Of a stretch of 60,152 bases of DNA, positions 21,434 to 30,536 are shown in pieces (within the stretch, counting starts at the first letter, position 1; each line of letters begins with the position of its first letter). Under the pieces are notes generated by a model. The model did not search any database. It was not told the origin of the DNA and saw only the letters and a program-made list of their open reading frames with translations. Made by a program: the position numbers and the translations under genes. The stretch is from a virus: the IMG/VR virus record IMGVR_UViG_3300044631_002033, positions 1-60,152 of that record; one strand, 5' to 3'.

Positions 21434-23347
21434 TTACACTACACAATTTACAACTGTTTCTACTTCACCAGTAAACTTCGGATCGCCAAGTAGTGGTCTA
21501 AGAATTGCCCCTGTTCCTGTATTGGATGTAACTTTGAGAGTTGGAAAAGAATCCACAACATTATTTAGAGGTTCAACCTGATAGATACGACCATCAACAA
21601 TTTGGGAATTGTAAGTGTTGCCAAGGTTATCAGTTACAATTGCGTCTTCATATCCACCACCACCATTTTCAACAAAAACATCTAGAACTGAGTATTGCGA
21701 AATATCACCAACAGAGTAATTTTCACCCTCTGATACCATATAAATGGAACTTACTTGACCATTTTTAATTTTTGTCCTGGCTACTGCACCATATCCTTGG
21801 TCTGCATCATCTACAATTTCAATGAAAGGTGGGTATTTATATCCAGAACCAGGGTTTGTAACTTGAACACCAATTACACTTGCTGTAGTGTTTCCTGAAG
21901 AATCTGTAGTCACATTACCAAAAATTGGAACTGCTGTTGCACCAGAACCCAAACCACCAAAAATATTAATCGTTGGTGGACTTGCAAAGTCTAATGCGTC
22001 AGTGAAGCATTCGACAATGTTATTCAAAGCTTGACCAGATGCTATGTAATTTGTCATTTCTTGAACAATGTCATATGCTGCCTTTGAATCAGAAGCAGGT
22101 CCATAACCAAGAACCCAATTATTTACAAGTCCCCTAAAGTTATCAGTATTTTGATTACAAGCAAATGTAACTCCAAGATCTGTAAGCAATCCTATACCAT
22201 CTCTCAGCATATTTCCAACATTAAAGTCGGAGAAGAATTGTAATAGTTTTTGAACTCCTTCTAGAGGTCCCTCAACAAATACCTCAATTGTATCGATGAT
22301 TGTGTTTAATAGAGAACCAGTAAATTGTTCTGCTGCACAAGTCACAAATCGATCAACATTCGATACAACAGAGTTCAAAATGTCAGCAACAGCAGACTTT
22401 AAGTTATCAATCACTGAACCAGCAATACAACTAAACGCTTCTTCAAGTTTCTTTACTGGAATCACCATTGCTTGCTGTGCCGCAACTCCAGCAAGGTGTG
22501 CTGCTGCTGGATTACCAGTTGCTGCCAAAACCTGAGCATAAACCAATTTGTATAATAAATTCAAACCTTTTTTTAAAATCTCAAGAAGTTTTACAGTCAA
22601 AGAATCGAAAAGACCACCAATAAATTCATTACAATAAGATACTATCTTATCAACTACCTTATCAATCTCATCTTTAATTTTATCGGCATCACCTTGAAAT
22701 TTTCCAATTTTTTTCAGAAGATTCCTTACTGTTCCTTGAATTTTATCAATCTGTTTATTTCTAACTGTATTTGCTAAATGAACAACATCCCCAATTGCAG
22801 AGTTAGTTGGAACAACTTGTTGACCAACTTGTTGAGATAACTTCTTCGCTTGCTCGTCTGTTAAATCTGCAGGTGAACGTTGAGCATCTGATGTTGGTTG
22901 AGATGCTTGACTTGGAGTTGTTTTGTTATTCTTTTCAATAAATTCATTAAACCCAGTAAAAGGAACAAATGGCGAAGTATATAGAGTATCTGGTCTTTGA
23001 GTCGTATTTGCAAACGCTGCAAGAATAACTGGTATCTGGGCATCATCACCATCTAAAAAGAAACCAACAACGACATCACCTGGTTGAAGTTGGACTCCCG
23101 TTGTACAGTTTGCAGAACCAGTTCCAGCAGTGGTGGGAAGAAGTGCCTGTGCCCAGGGTAGATCCTCATTTGAAAGTTCCGCAACACTATAAGGATGGTA
23201 ACCAAGTATTCTAACCTTATATCGATATGACCACCCACCACCTTCAACTTGCTGTTTCCAAGCATCGATGGGGGCAATTTGCCCTATCCACCAACGGAAT
23301 CCATCTCTACCAATAAAATGACTTTTAAGTAATGATTGATCTAACAT
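21434..23347 (-). CDS. 5: Baseplate hub protein with gp5-type OB domain, no lysozyme domain (637 aa)
   Basis: Residues 1-115 match the gp5 OB-fold region (FRWWIGQIAP, YKVRILGYHPYS, LPWAQALLP, GDVVVGFFLDGDDAQIPVI). T4 gp5 then has a lysozyme; here residues 170-460 are instead long helical stretches (LRNLLKKIGKFQGDADKIKDEI), and residues 470-637 are beta-rich repeats with NPGSGYKYPPFIEI and GGGGYEDAIV. Lytic activity appears to have moved to the gene at 24691. Hub operon order 27-5-needle is as expected for T4-like cyanophages. Confidence 0.8.
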   Translation of the reverse strand: MLDQSLLKSHFIGRDGFRWWIGQIAPIDAWKQQVEGGGWSYRYKVRILGYHPYSVAELSNEDLPWAQALLPTTAGTGSANCTTGVQLQPGDVVVGFFLDGDDAQIPVILAAFANTTQRPDTLYTSPFVPFTGFNEFIEKNNKTTPSQASQPTSDAQRSPADLTDEQAKKLSQQVGQQVVPTNSAIGDVVHLANTVRNKQIDKIQGTVRNLLKKIGKFQGDADKIKDEIDKVVDKIVSYCNEFIGGLFDSLTVKLLEILKKGLNLLYKLVYAQVLAATGNPAAAHLAGVAAQQAMVIPVKKLEEAFSCIAGSVIDNLKSAVADILNSVVSNVDRFVTCAAEQFTGSLLNTIIDTIEVFVEGPLEGVQKLLQFFSDFNVGNMLRDGIGLLTDLGVTFACNQNTDNFRGLVNNWVLGYGPASDSKAAYDIVQEMTNYIASGQALNNIVECFTDALDFASPPTINIFGGLGSGATAVPIFGNVTTDSSGNTTASVIGVQVTNPGSGYKYPPFIEIVDDADQGYGAVARTKIKNGQVSSIYMVSEGENYSVGDISQYSVLDVFVENGGGGYEDAIVTDNLGNTYNSQIVDGRIYQVEPLNNVVDSFPTLKVTSNTGTGAILRPLLGDPKFTGEVETVVNCVV

Positions 23348-24691
23348 TTATGCTGCTTTATTAATTCCGAAAGTATCCCTGACTAATTTCATCGATGTAT
23401 AAGAACGCTCAACATCAAAATGATGACACAATTCCTTTATCATATATAGACCGCTCGTTTCGGTGTCATATTCTGTTGTATCAGATCTAGAAATCTTAGG
23501 AAATCTACATTCAATTAAATCACCTGCTCTCAAATTAGTATTAGATGGAACTGTAATACTAAGAGTTTGTGTAACTAATGTATTGTATCGCATTAAAGAT
23601 TGTGATTGATATTTCTTTTGGTCTGAGTTAATTGAAGTTGAAACACCTTTTTCTAAAGTTCCAACGTCATAAATTGCAGTAATAATTCTAGATGGAACAT
23701 CACCAAGAGTTCTATCAGTTCCATCACCAAGTGGTGGTAATTTTAAATCTTCACCAAGGTTTTGCGACTTATTAATATAGTCATTTTGTCTAAACAATCC
23801 TTCTTCATACTTTGAAAACTTGAAGTCATAAGGATTGAAAAACATTCTGTGACTTGCATATGTTCCAAGTCGCAATTTCTCTACTAGATTTTGATTTTTG
23901 TCTGTAAGATACTTAAGAATCTTAAAGTCATTATTTACTTTCTTACCATCATTATCATAACTTACCATCGTTTGATAATAAGTATAGACTGCTTTCTTTG
24001 GATTCTTTTTTGGGTCTAGTAATGAATCAATTGCTCTAAATTGAAATCCATCACGAGTTTGATAAAATACAAAACCAGCAGTTGCATCACCTGAAGATTC
24101 TGGAACTGCTTTTGATGCCAACCATACTAAAACAGTAAATGGTTTTCTCATATTGCCAATAAAACCATACTTATTTGATGCCTTATCCAATGTTCCTACA
24201 TTATTTGCTTTGAGATAATCTGTAAGAATCTTATTTACAGATTGATCGATAGATAAACTCGTTGGATATTTTTTTGATACTCTGGATGTTTCATTTGTAA
24301 TTGCTTCTCTTGAAACTAGATGTAGAGTAAAAGTTTCTCTAAGTGATTGTGAAATTACATCAGTAATACTTGAAACATAGAGATAATCAGATGGTCTATT
24401 TGAGAAATTTAAACCAGGATTGGTTGTCGAATTACCTGCAATCTTAAGAGATACTCTTTCACCACCTCTTAGTGGTAAACCATTATAGATTGATTGTCTT
24501 TCACCATCTGGATTTTTTGCTGATGGAATCGTATTACCATCATTTACAACTTGAATTCTTGCAGTAATTGTCGGTGAGAAAATGTCCTCATAATAGTCGA
24601 TAGAAATCGCACCAGTTTTGATATCAACTGTTCTTTTACCGTCGTTTGATTGTAATATAAGTTCTTCAAATATAGACCTTTGAATAGACAT
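23348..24691 (-). CDS. 27: Baseplate hub subunit, gp27-like (447 aa)
   Basis: Similar in layout to T4-like gp27, which forms the trimeric adaptor between the baseplate and gp5: MSIQRSIFEELILQS, VDIKTGAISIDYYEDIFSPT, a central domain (FTLHLVSREAITNET), and a C-terminal beta domain (LSITVPSNTNLRAGDLIECRFP). Cyanophage gp27 is usually of this length. Lies immediately before the gp5-like gene (no gap) and overlaps the preceding gene by one base (TAATG). Confidence 0.8.
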   Translation of the reverse strand: MSIQRSIFEELILQSNDGKRTVDIKTGAISIDYYEDIFSPTITARIQVVNDGNTIPSAKNPDGERQSIYNGLPLRGGERVSLKIAGNSTTNPGLNFSNRPSDYLYVSSITDVISQSLRETFTLHLVSREAITNETSRVSKKYPTSLSIDQSVNKILTDYLKANNVGTLDKASNKYGFIGNMRKPFTVLVWLASKAVPESSGDATAGFVFYQTRDGFQFRAIDSLLDPKKNPKKAVYTYYQTMVSYDNDGKKVNNDFKILKYLTDKNQNLVEKLRLGTYASHRMFFNPYDFKFSKYEEGLFRQNDYINKSQNLGEDLKLPPLGDGTDRTLGDVPSRIITAIYDVGTLEKGVSTSINSDQKKYQSQSLMRYNTLVTQTLSITVPSNTNLRAGDLIECRFPKISRSDTTEYDTETSGLYMIKELCHHFDVERSYTSMKLVRDTFGINKAA

Positions 24692-26661
24692 TATAGGTAA
24701 GTTAAATCTAAGAGAAGTTTATTCTTCATAAAGTTATTTACCAAAGTAAATTCACTCACACCAGAAGAAAGTATATCACCACCACCAGCAGAAAATATCA
24801 TTGGTGGAGACGATGGTTTTCTATCATCAATCACTACAACTTTTCTACCTTTCTGTTCAGTTGTTAAGTTTTCTAGAAGTTTACTAAAAGTTGTAATCGA
24901 TGCAGAATCAATTTGAATTTCTTCATTACCAATTCTAACTGTTGTTGAATCGGATCCTACAAGAGGAGTTAATGGTTGTGGTGGTTGGGTTGGTTTGCCA
25001 GAAATTGCAGTAAATTGTGTACCAATCGAAAGAAATTTCAAGTAAGGTTCTGGATTAATTGGACCACCACCATCAATTCTAACTTCAAAATGAAGATGAA
25101 TACCACTAGAACGACCTGTGTTTCCAATTTCACCTATCGTTTCTCCATTATATGGAGCACCATTCTTAACTGATATTTTTGCCAAATGTGCAAAAAAGAA
25201 TTCAAGATTTCCTGAACGAATAATTACCAAGTAACCATAACCACCATCATTCCAACCAGAATAAGTAACTTTCCCAGTTTGTCCAAGTGATACATAATAA
25301 CCTTTTTGACCTGATGTTCCAATATCAATACCTTTGTGCCTTCCACCCCTTGCAAGATATTCCCCTCTTCCACCACTTCTACCAACTCTACGAGTGCCTC
25401 CGGATGGTCCAGCAACATTAATTTCATCAATTACCGATGTTGGGATTTTTCCAGGAGTTGTTGGTTTGGGTTTTGCTACTGGTGGATTTAATCCAAAATC
25501 TGGAACATTAGCAGCACTAGTGCTTTTTCCTACATAAGAACTACCTCTATTAAAACCAAACGTTTGCCCATTTCTTGTAATATCATTAGTCATATCATTA
25601 TATTTTCTTTCATGCCCTTGACTTCTGAAGTCTGGTCTATTACCAATAAACTTTGAAGCACTTTGTTGTATTGATTTATTAGTCAAAGCAGAAGTAACTT
25701 TATCTAAACCACTAACACTTGTGCCATTACCTGGATATTTTTTAATATGAGCAATTGCAGTTTCTCTATCTACAACTTTATTCCAAGCAGAATATCCACC
25801 AAATTTCGTTACTGGTTCATATTGTCCCTTCGCCAAAATTTCTTGTCTTGCAGTTCTCCCACTATATCCCATTCTATTATAAATTGATTGTGCTACATCA
25901 GCAGCACCTTGTGGATTTAAGCTTTCATAATGTGAAATTAATGAAAGTATCCAAAAATCTGGTCCACCACCAGTTGGTTGCCCACCAGGAGGAGTAGGTT
26001 GTTCGGGTTTTTTATCATAAGCACTTGGTTTTTGTGAACGAGATCCTATTGGTGGAATATCGAGAAATGGTTTGGTTAAAATTGAAAGAGCTTCCTCTAA
26101 CTGATTACCCATCGTCATAATGGTTCCAGAAAGATCATCTAATGAAGATTTCAATCTTCCAGAACTATCAGTGAAATCAAATTGCTTAAGATTTGAAAAA
26201 GCAGCATTGAACAAACCACCAATGTCAAAAATAAAATTTTGAATAGTTGATCCAAATTTAGTCATTACTGATCCAGTTTCTCCAATTCTTCTTATAAGTT
26301 GATCACCAATTGCAACCCAGGTTGGTAAATTTCTAAGTGCCCATCCAGCAGCAAGGTAACCAAGAAAACCCATAATACGACTTGTAAAACTAGTATTATC
26401 GCTTCTTTGTGCAAGTAATGCTGGACCTCTATACCTGGTAACAACAGTAGGTGCCGAAATTATCTCTTGTGTATTTTTTCTTTTAGTATCTTGAATTCTT
26501 CTTTGTTTTAAAATTTTAATACTTGATGATATAGTTTTTCTATCTCTGTCTTTTTCAGACAAAATACCAGACATTCCACGTAAAGTTCTTTGAGTTAATC
26601 CAGCAGTATATTTTACAACTCCAAGTGTTTTTGAAATAGGAACTAGTGGATTTATTGCCAT
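24691..26661 (-). CDS. Tail protein with two peptidoglycan-hydrolase domains (656 aa)
   Basis: Residues 235-360 resemble a SleB-type cell-wall hydrolase (WILSLISHYESLNPQGAADV, QSIYNRMGYSG). Residues 430-545 are an M23 endopeptidase (LysM-less, lysostaphin-like) with zinc ligands visible in RHKGIDIG (His442, Asp446) and GIHLHFEVR (His524). The N-terminal 200 residues are basic and helical with a hydrophobic stretch (MGFLGYLAAGWAL). Pro-rich linkers join the parts. Placed between gp27 and a tape-measure-like gene, it probably replaces the gp5 lysozyme as the enzyme that locally opens the cell wall at injection. Confidence 0.8.
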   Translation of the reverse strand: MAINPLVPISKTLGVVKYTAGLTQRTLRGMSGILSEKDRDRKTISSSIKILKQRRIQDTKRKNTQEIISAPTVVTRYRGPALLAQRSDNTSFTSRIMGFLGYLAAGWALRNLPTWVAIGDQLIRRIGETGSVMTKFGSTIQNFIFDIGGLFNAAFSNLKQFDFTDSSGRLKSSLDDLSGTIMTMGNQLEEALSILTKPFLDIPPIGSRSQKPSAYDKKPEQPTPPGGQPTGGGPDFWILSLISHYESLNPQGAADVAQSIYNRMGYSGRTARQEILAKGQYEPVTKFGGYSAWNKVVDRETAIAHIKKYPGNGTSVSGLDKVTSALTNKSIQQSASKFIGNRPDFRSQGHERKYNDMTNDITRNGQTFGFNRGSSYVGKSTSAANVPDFGLNPPVAKPKPTTPGKIPTSVIDEINVAGPSGGTRRVGRSGGRGEYLARGGRHKGIDIGTSGQKGYYVSLGQTGKVTYSGWNDGGYGYLVIIRSGNLEFFFAHLAKISVKNGAPYNGETIGEIGNTGRSSGIHLHFEVRIDGGGPINPEPYLKFLSIGTQFTAISGKPTQPPQPLTPLVGSDSTTVRIGNEEIQIDSASITTFSKLLENLTTEQKGRKVVVIDDRKPSSPPMIFSAGGGDILSSGVSEFTLVNNFMKNKLLLDLTYL

Positions 26662-26662
26662 C

Positions 26663-27949
26663 TTACATTACCACATTATAATTGAGTTGTGAATATAGAA
26701 CATAAAAATTATCAGGATTTGCAGAAGATATGAAAGGAATGTCTTCAGGTGAAGTCATTACAGGCGCCTGTTGTTCTTGTTGTCCAGAAACTGTAGACAT
26801 CATTACAATATCTGGTTTTGGTTCTGGTAAAGTTAAATCTTTTGCAGGTGTTGGTGGATTATATGGTTGAACTTGAAGTGGAATAGGTTTTGGTTGTGCG
26901 GAAACCTCAGGTTTTGAAACATTACTTATTGGTGTAGTAACTGGTTTGGTGGATTCGGTAGACCCAGACATCAAAGCACCCATATTATTGATAAAATTCT
27001 GGGAACCCTTTGATAACTGTTCAAATGTTTGCCCTATATTAAAATCAATTTTAGGCATTGCAAAAGTCATTCCACTTTTTTGAGTAGCATCAAAAGCAGA
27101 TTTAGCGCCAGCAGATCCAAGAAAATAACCACCAATACCACCAAAAAGAGACCCAGCAGGTCCAAAAACACTACCAGCAGCGGCACCAGTTAAAGCGCCA
27201 GTGGCAGCGCCTCCGACACCGCCAGCAACTGCTCTCTCAGGACTTTCTCCAGTAGCAATATCTATGCCAACTGCCGCTGCTGGTCCAGAAATACCTCTTA
27301 AAAGTTTTCCAAATGTAGATAGTGCCGCACCACTAACTGCTACTGCTGCCCCAGCAGCTTTAGCAGCACCCCCACCTCCTAAACTAAAAACCGACTTAAA
27401 AGCATCTGCAATTGCTTTAAAAGGTGAAGAAGCAAGTTTGAATATAATGTCCGAGACTTTCTTTGTGAGACCGGTAACAGATCTAAAAACAAATCCAAAA
27501 CCAGAACCAAGAGATGATAATGCTCCAATTACTAAACGAAGTGAATTGGCAATTAGAGATTTAGTTCCATTAATAGTTTTACCTAGTACAGAAACACTGG
27601 AACGTAACCCTACAATACCAAGTGTTGAAATTGTACCAAATAATCCCTTTAATGCTTCACTAATTCCACCAAAAGTATTTGATATTTTATTTTCAACTTT
27701 TCTAATTGGAGATGCAATTGATTCCGCAACTCTTCTTTCAATTTCAGTTTCCTTACCAACTTTAATTTGTTGTTGGGTTAATGTTCTTTCTTTCTGTTCT
27801 TCTTCCCGTAATCTAATTCTTTCAGCAACTCTATCATTTTGAAGCAATCTGCCAATATTTGTTAGACCGGCATTCAGTCCAAAAATGTCCGAACGAATAC
27901 CATCAATTTGACCTTGAATAGAAACTAAAGGTGAATTGTAGTTATCCAT
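26663..27949 (-). CDS. Tape-measure-like tail protein (428 aa)
   Basis: Helical, low-complexity composition typical of tape-measure or hub proteins: charged coiled coil (RVAERIRLREEEQKERTLTQ, residues 38-75), alternating hydrophobic helices (GTISTLGIVGLRSSVSVLGK), an Ala/Gly-rich membrane-active-looking region (residues 195-290, GGGGAAKAAGAAVAVSGAA, GGAATGALTGAAAGSVFGP), then a Pro-rich tail. It may correspond to part of T4 gp29. Starts eight bases inside the end of gp51. Confidence 0.65.
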   Translation of the reverse strand: MDNYNSPLVSIQGQIDGIRSDIFGLNAGLTNIGRLLQNDRVAERIRLREEEQKERTLTQQQIKVGKETEIERRVAESIASPIRKVENKISNTFGGISEALKGLFGTISTLGIVGLRSSVSVLGKTINGTKSLIANSLRLVIGALSSLGSGFGFVFRSVTGLTKKVSDIIFKLASSPFKAIADAFKSVFSLGGGGAAKAAGAAVAVSGAALSTFGKLLRGISGPAAAVGIDIATGESPERAVAGGVGGAATGALTGAAAGSVFGPAGSLFGGIGGYFLGSAGAKSAFDATQKSGMTFAMPKIDFNIGQTFEQLSKGSQNFINNMGALMSGSTESTKPVTTPISNVSKPEVSAQPKPIPLQVQPYNPPTPAKDLTLPEPKPDIVMMSTVSGQQEQQAPVMTSPEDIPFISSANPDNFYVLYSQLNYNVVM

Positions 27950-28115
27950 TGGTGCTTTGCTTCATATTTTCTTCTTCAATGTACTGTTGTAGTAAGGAAA
28001 CGTAAACTTCTCTCTCCCACGGAATCATATTTTCTAGTTCCGTCAAAGAGTATTTATGATGCTGAATGAGAGCAAAGTTGGTCTTATAGTATGACGCAAG
28101 ATCTTCATGCGCCAT
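27942..28115 (-). CDS. 51: Baseplate hub assembly protein, gp51-like (57 aa)
   Basis: MAHEDLASYYKTNFALIQHH, then SLTELENMIPWEREVYVSLL: a short helical protein with the W-E-R-E pattern of small tail-assembly chaperones, found after gp26 in cyanophages. It overlaps the next gene by eight bases and starts three bases after the gp26 stop. It lies in the -1 frame relative to gp26, and the last gp26 codons contain the slippery heptamer T TTT TTC, so a gp26-gp51 fusion may be made. Confidence 0.7.
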   Translation of the reverse strand: MAHEDLASYYKTNFALIQHHKYSLTELENMIPWEREVYVSLLQQYIEEENMKQSTNG

Positions 28116-28117
28116 CG

Positions 28118-28837
28118 CTAGGCGAAAAAAGATGTTAAACCCTCCAGAACAACTTCATTTTCAACACCAGTATTTGGATTTGTAACTTTAAACTTATGAG
28201 AAAGTTTGGGCATAGTCTCAAAGAACTTTTCAATCTCTTTGAATTGTGAAGAAGTTAGTTGCTCAATAAATGCAGTAAGTTCTTTCTTCGTCACATCAGA
28301 AGAAGACCAGGACTCATCTTCACTGTAAATCTGCTCAACACAAGAACAAATCATATCAAAAGTATCATCAACACTTACAGATGATTCCAGAGCAAAGTTG
28401 GTTTTAATAAACTCTTGCATTGATGGATATCTCATACGAAGAGTTAATTTTGCGTCAAGTTTAATATCGCGAGCATGTTCTTCTTTAACAATAACTTTAA
28501 TGTCGTCCAAATTGATACTTACAGGAACTTGAGTTACTCCATCATCTGGGCAAGTAATTAGAACTTCAACATCCTCACCAACAGACTTACCACGAATGTT
28601 TAGAAAAAGATACTCAATATCAAAAGTAGATAATTGATCTACTTTGATACCCTTAGACATAATACAATTTGAAATGACTGTTTTTACCGCCTCTGCAATT
28701 TGCTTTGGATCTTCACTTTCCATTGCAATTACTAGAATCTTTTCTTCTTTTACAAGAAATGGGCGATACTTAATTGTCTTTTTTATAGAAGGAATTTCCA
28801 ACTCATACGTTGGTGTAGCGATTGTTGGTAAAGGCAT
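28118..28837 (-). CDS. 26: Baseplate hub assembly/chaperone protein gp26
   Basis: T4_baseplate family (PF12322-like): MPLPTIATPTYELEIPS, KKTIKYRPFLVKEEKIL, TLRMRYPSMQEFIK and the C-terminal FKVTNPNTGVENEVVLEGL. T4 gp26 is needed for hub assembly. 239 aa, a normal length. Preceded by a late promoter (28864-28871) and followed by gp51 with a possible -1 frameshift. Confidence 0.85.
   Translation of the reverse strand: MPLPTIATPTYELEIPSIKKTIKYRPFLVKEEKILVIAMESEDPKQIAEAVKTVISNCIMSKGIKVDQLSTFDIEYLFLNIRGKSVGEDVEVLITCPDDGVTQVPVSINLDDIKVIVKEEHARDIKLDAKLTLRMRYPSMQEFIKTNFALESSVSVDDTFDMICSCVEQIYSEDESWSSSDVTKKELTAFIEQLTSSQFKEIEKFFETMPKLSHKFKVTNPNTGVENEVVLEGLTSFFA
28124..28130 (-). promoter_or_regulatory. 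Candidate -1 ribosomal frameshift site T TTT TTC
   Basis: On the minus strand gp26 ends tct-ttt-ttc-gcc-tag. The heptamer T-TTT-TTC fits X-XXY-YYZ in phase with gp26. A -1 shift continues cgc-cta-gcg-ATG in the gp51 frame. A possible short hairpin (CGCA...TGCG) lies about 12 bases downstream. Confidence 0.55.
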
Positions 28838-28863
28838 AATAACCCAAAAAATTCAGTTAAAAG

Positions 28864-28871
28864 TATTTATT
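28864..28871 (-). promoter_or_regulatory. Late promoter candidate AATAAATA before gp26
   Basis: NATAAATA match 27 bases before gp26; overlaps the stop codon of gp54. Confidence 0.55.
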
Positions 28872-29664
28872 TCCTTCCGTAAAGGTATTCGTAGAGAGTT
28901 TGATTTGATGGTGTGAGTTCTACTCCACCAGAAGGAAGTGAACCAGGAGATCTTGGAATAAGAATCGGTTTTTCTGGTTGTGGTGGTGGAGGAGATGATT
29001 GTGTGACATCATTATTGTTATTATCGCCTCTAAATTCATTTACACTATTTGACCTACCAGCAATATAGCGATCAAATTTAAAAGTTACACTAACTTTAAG
29101 AATTTCTGAGCTTACATATGATACTGAGATTGGACTTATATCAGATGGAAATAACCCAATAAATTTATATTCAATTTGCTGATCATAATCCCTATCAAAT
29201 TTAATAATTCTTGTTGAATCTGTTTTATAATTTTCAGGGTACTGCATTCTAACAAAATATCCTTGATTATTTTGATTTACTCTTTGATTATCACCTATTT
29301 CATTATTAAAAGAACCACTTGCGATAAACTCCATCCACCCTTCAAAGAATTTTACAATCTTGTAGTCACTGTCAACATAAAAATCTAATGCTATCGTGCT
29401 GTATACTCGATTAAAAGCAATGTTTTCATAAACCCCAGTATAGTTACCATCAATTAATACCGTACTCAAACTTGTTGTTGGTAATGCGGCAGAATAACAT
29501 AAAAGACCACTATTCTCAGTGACAAATAGGGGAGATATTCCTTTACGGACCAGATATGTTCTTAAAGGTGTAGGCAACCCACCAAAAATAATCTGATAAT
29601 GCGAAGTCTGTGCTAGATTTGAAACTATTGGTTTAAAATCAGATATCCTGCGGGGTTGTACCAC
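28867..29664 (-). CDS. 54: Baseplate tail-tube initiator, gp54-like (265 aa)
   Basis: Tail-tube-like fold signature: HYQIIFGGLPTPLRTYLVRKG cut to HYQIIFGGLPTPL, GLLCYSAALPTTSLSTVLID, then VYSTIALDFYVDSDYKIVKFF and ILKVSVTFKFDRYIAG. gp54 and gp48 cap the baseplate and start the tube; gp48 is on the opposite strand nearby. The C-terminus is Pro-rich. Divergent from gp4 with a 40-base gap that holds a near-late promoter TATAAATC on this strand. Confidence 0.75.
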   Translation of the reverse strand: MVQPRRISDFKPIVSNLAQTSHYQIIFGGLPTPLRTYLVRKGISPLFVTENSGLLCYSAALPTTSLSTVLIDGNYTGVYENIAFNRVYSTIALDFYVDSDYKIVKFFEGWMEFIASGSFNNEIGDNQRVNQNNQGYFVRMQYPENYKTDSTRIIKFDRDYDQQIEYKFIGLFPSDISPISVSYVSSEILKVSVTFKFDRYIAGRSNSVNEFRGDNNNNDVTQSSPPPPQPEKPILIPRSPGSLPSGGVELTPSNQTLYEYLYGRK

Positions 29665-29704
29665 TCTAAATATCCTATATGAGATTTATAGTATAGTTAT
29701 TTAG

Positions 29705-30136
29705 ATGTCGTATAAAGGAAAATATAAACCATCATTCCCACAAAAATATAAAGGTGATGCAACAAATATCATCTACCGTTCCTTATGGGAACGTAAGTTC
29801 TGCGTTTATTGTGACTTAAATGAAAACATTATTGAATGGGCATCAGAAGAAAAATGTATTCCATATCGTTCTCCCATAGACGGTAAGATACATCGATATT
29901 TTCCAGACTTTCTTATCAAAGTTAAAGAATCAAACGGCACAATCAAAAAGTATATGATTGAAATTAAACCAAAAAAGCAGACTTTACCTCCAATCAAACC
30001 TCAACGACAAACTAAAAGGTATATCAGTGAGGTTTATGAGTATGCTAAAAATCAATCAAAGTGGGAAGCAGCAAGAGAATGGTGTGCTGATAGGGGGTAT
30101 GAGTTTAAAGTTATTACTGAAAAAGAACTTTTTTAA
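29705..30136 (+). CDS. 4: Head completion protein gp4
   Basis: Strong resemblance to T4 gp4 (also called gp50): SYKGKYKPSFPQKYKGD, YRSLWERKFCVYCD, PDFLIKVKE and YMIEIKPKKQT. The PD-(D/E)xK-like strand pattern (PDFLI ... IEIKPK) suggests a nuclease-like fold; in T4 it is needed to complete heads before tail joining. First gene of the plus-strand structural operon. Confidence 0.85.
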   Translation: MSYKGKYKPSFPQKYKGDATNIIYRSLWERKFCVYCDLNENIIEWASEEKCIPYRSPIDGKIHRYFPDFLIKVKESNGTIKKYMIEIKPKKQTLPPIKPQRQTKRYISEVYEYAKNQSKWEAAREWCADRGYEFKVITEKELF

Positions 30137-30145
30137 TAATAAATA

Positions 30146-30523
30146 ATGCCTAGAAAGTCTCTTAAAGATAGAGGAAAAGTAAATCGTATCGCTCCATTAG
30201 TTAAAAAACTAATCGGAACAGAGTCTGCTGACGATTTAATGCTTGAACTAATGAGCATCTTAACAGAAACAAGAAACCCTCCAGTTGCAGGAAAGTTTTA
30301 TATTTTTGTATATAATGCTAAAACTCTAGGTGTAAGGTATGACCAAAACCCACTAGTAGCTGTAACTGATGTTTATAAATGGGGTTTCAAAGGTATTAAT
30401 TTTCACTGGGGAGAATCTAGACAATATACTTGGGATGAGGTTGCTGGTGGTTTATATGAAGTTTATCAACAAGAAATTACAGATTTGAGAAGATTGCCTT
30501 TTAGTAATATTAGAACTAAATAA
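30146..30523 (+). CDS. Conserved cyanophage protein, likely virion-related (125 aa)
   Basis: MPRKSLKDRGKVNRIAPLVK, then PVAGKFYIFVYNAKTLGVRYDQ cut to PVAGKFYIFVYNA, VTDVYKWGFKGINFHW and EVAGGLYEVYQQEI. Found beside gp4 and gp48 in T4-like cyanophages; a structural or assembly role is inferred from this position. Basic start, beta-rich middle. Confidence 0.7.
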   Translation: MPRKSLKDRGKVNRIAPLVKKLIGTESADDLMLELMSILTETRNPPVAGKFYIFVYNAKTLGVRYDQNPLVAVTDVYKWGFKGINFHWGESRQYTWDEVAGGLYEVYQQEITDLRRLPFSNIRTK

Positions 30524-30536
30524 TTAGAAAACATAA

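Noticed and set aside
27201-27842. A 213-codon plus-strand frame rich in Ala/Pro
   Set aside because: Mirror of the Ala/Gly-rich tape-measure-like gene; composition is a by-product of that gene.
29665-29704. A perfect bidirectional late promoter between gp54 and gp4
   Set aside because: Only partial matches (TATAAATC on the minus strand, TCTAAATA on the plus strand) are present.
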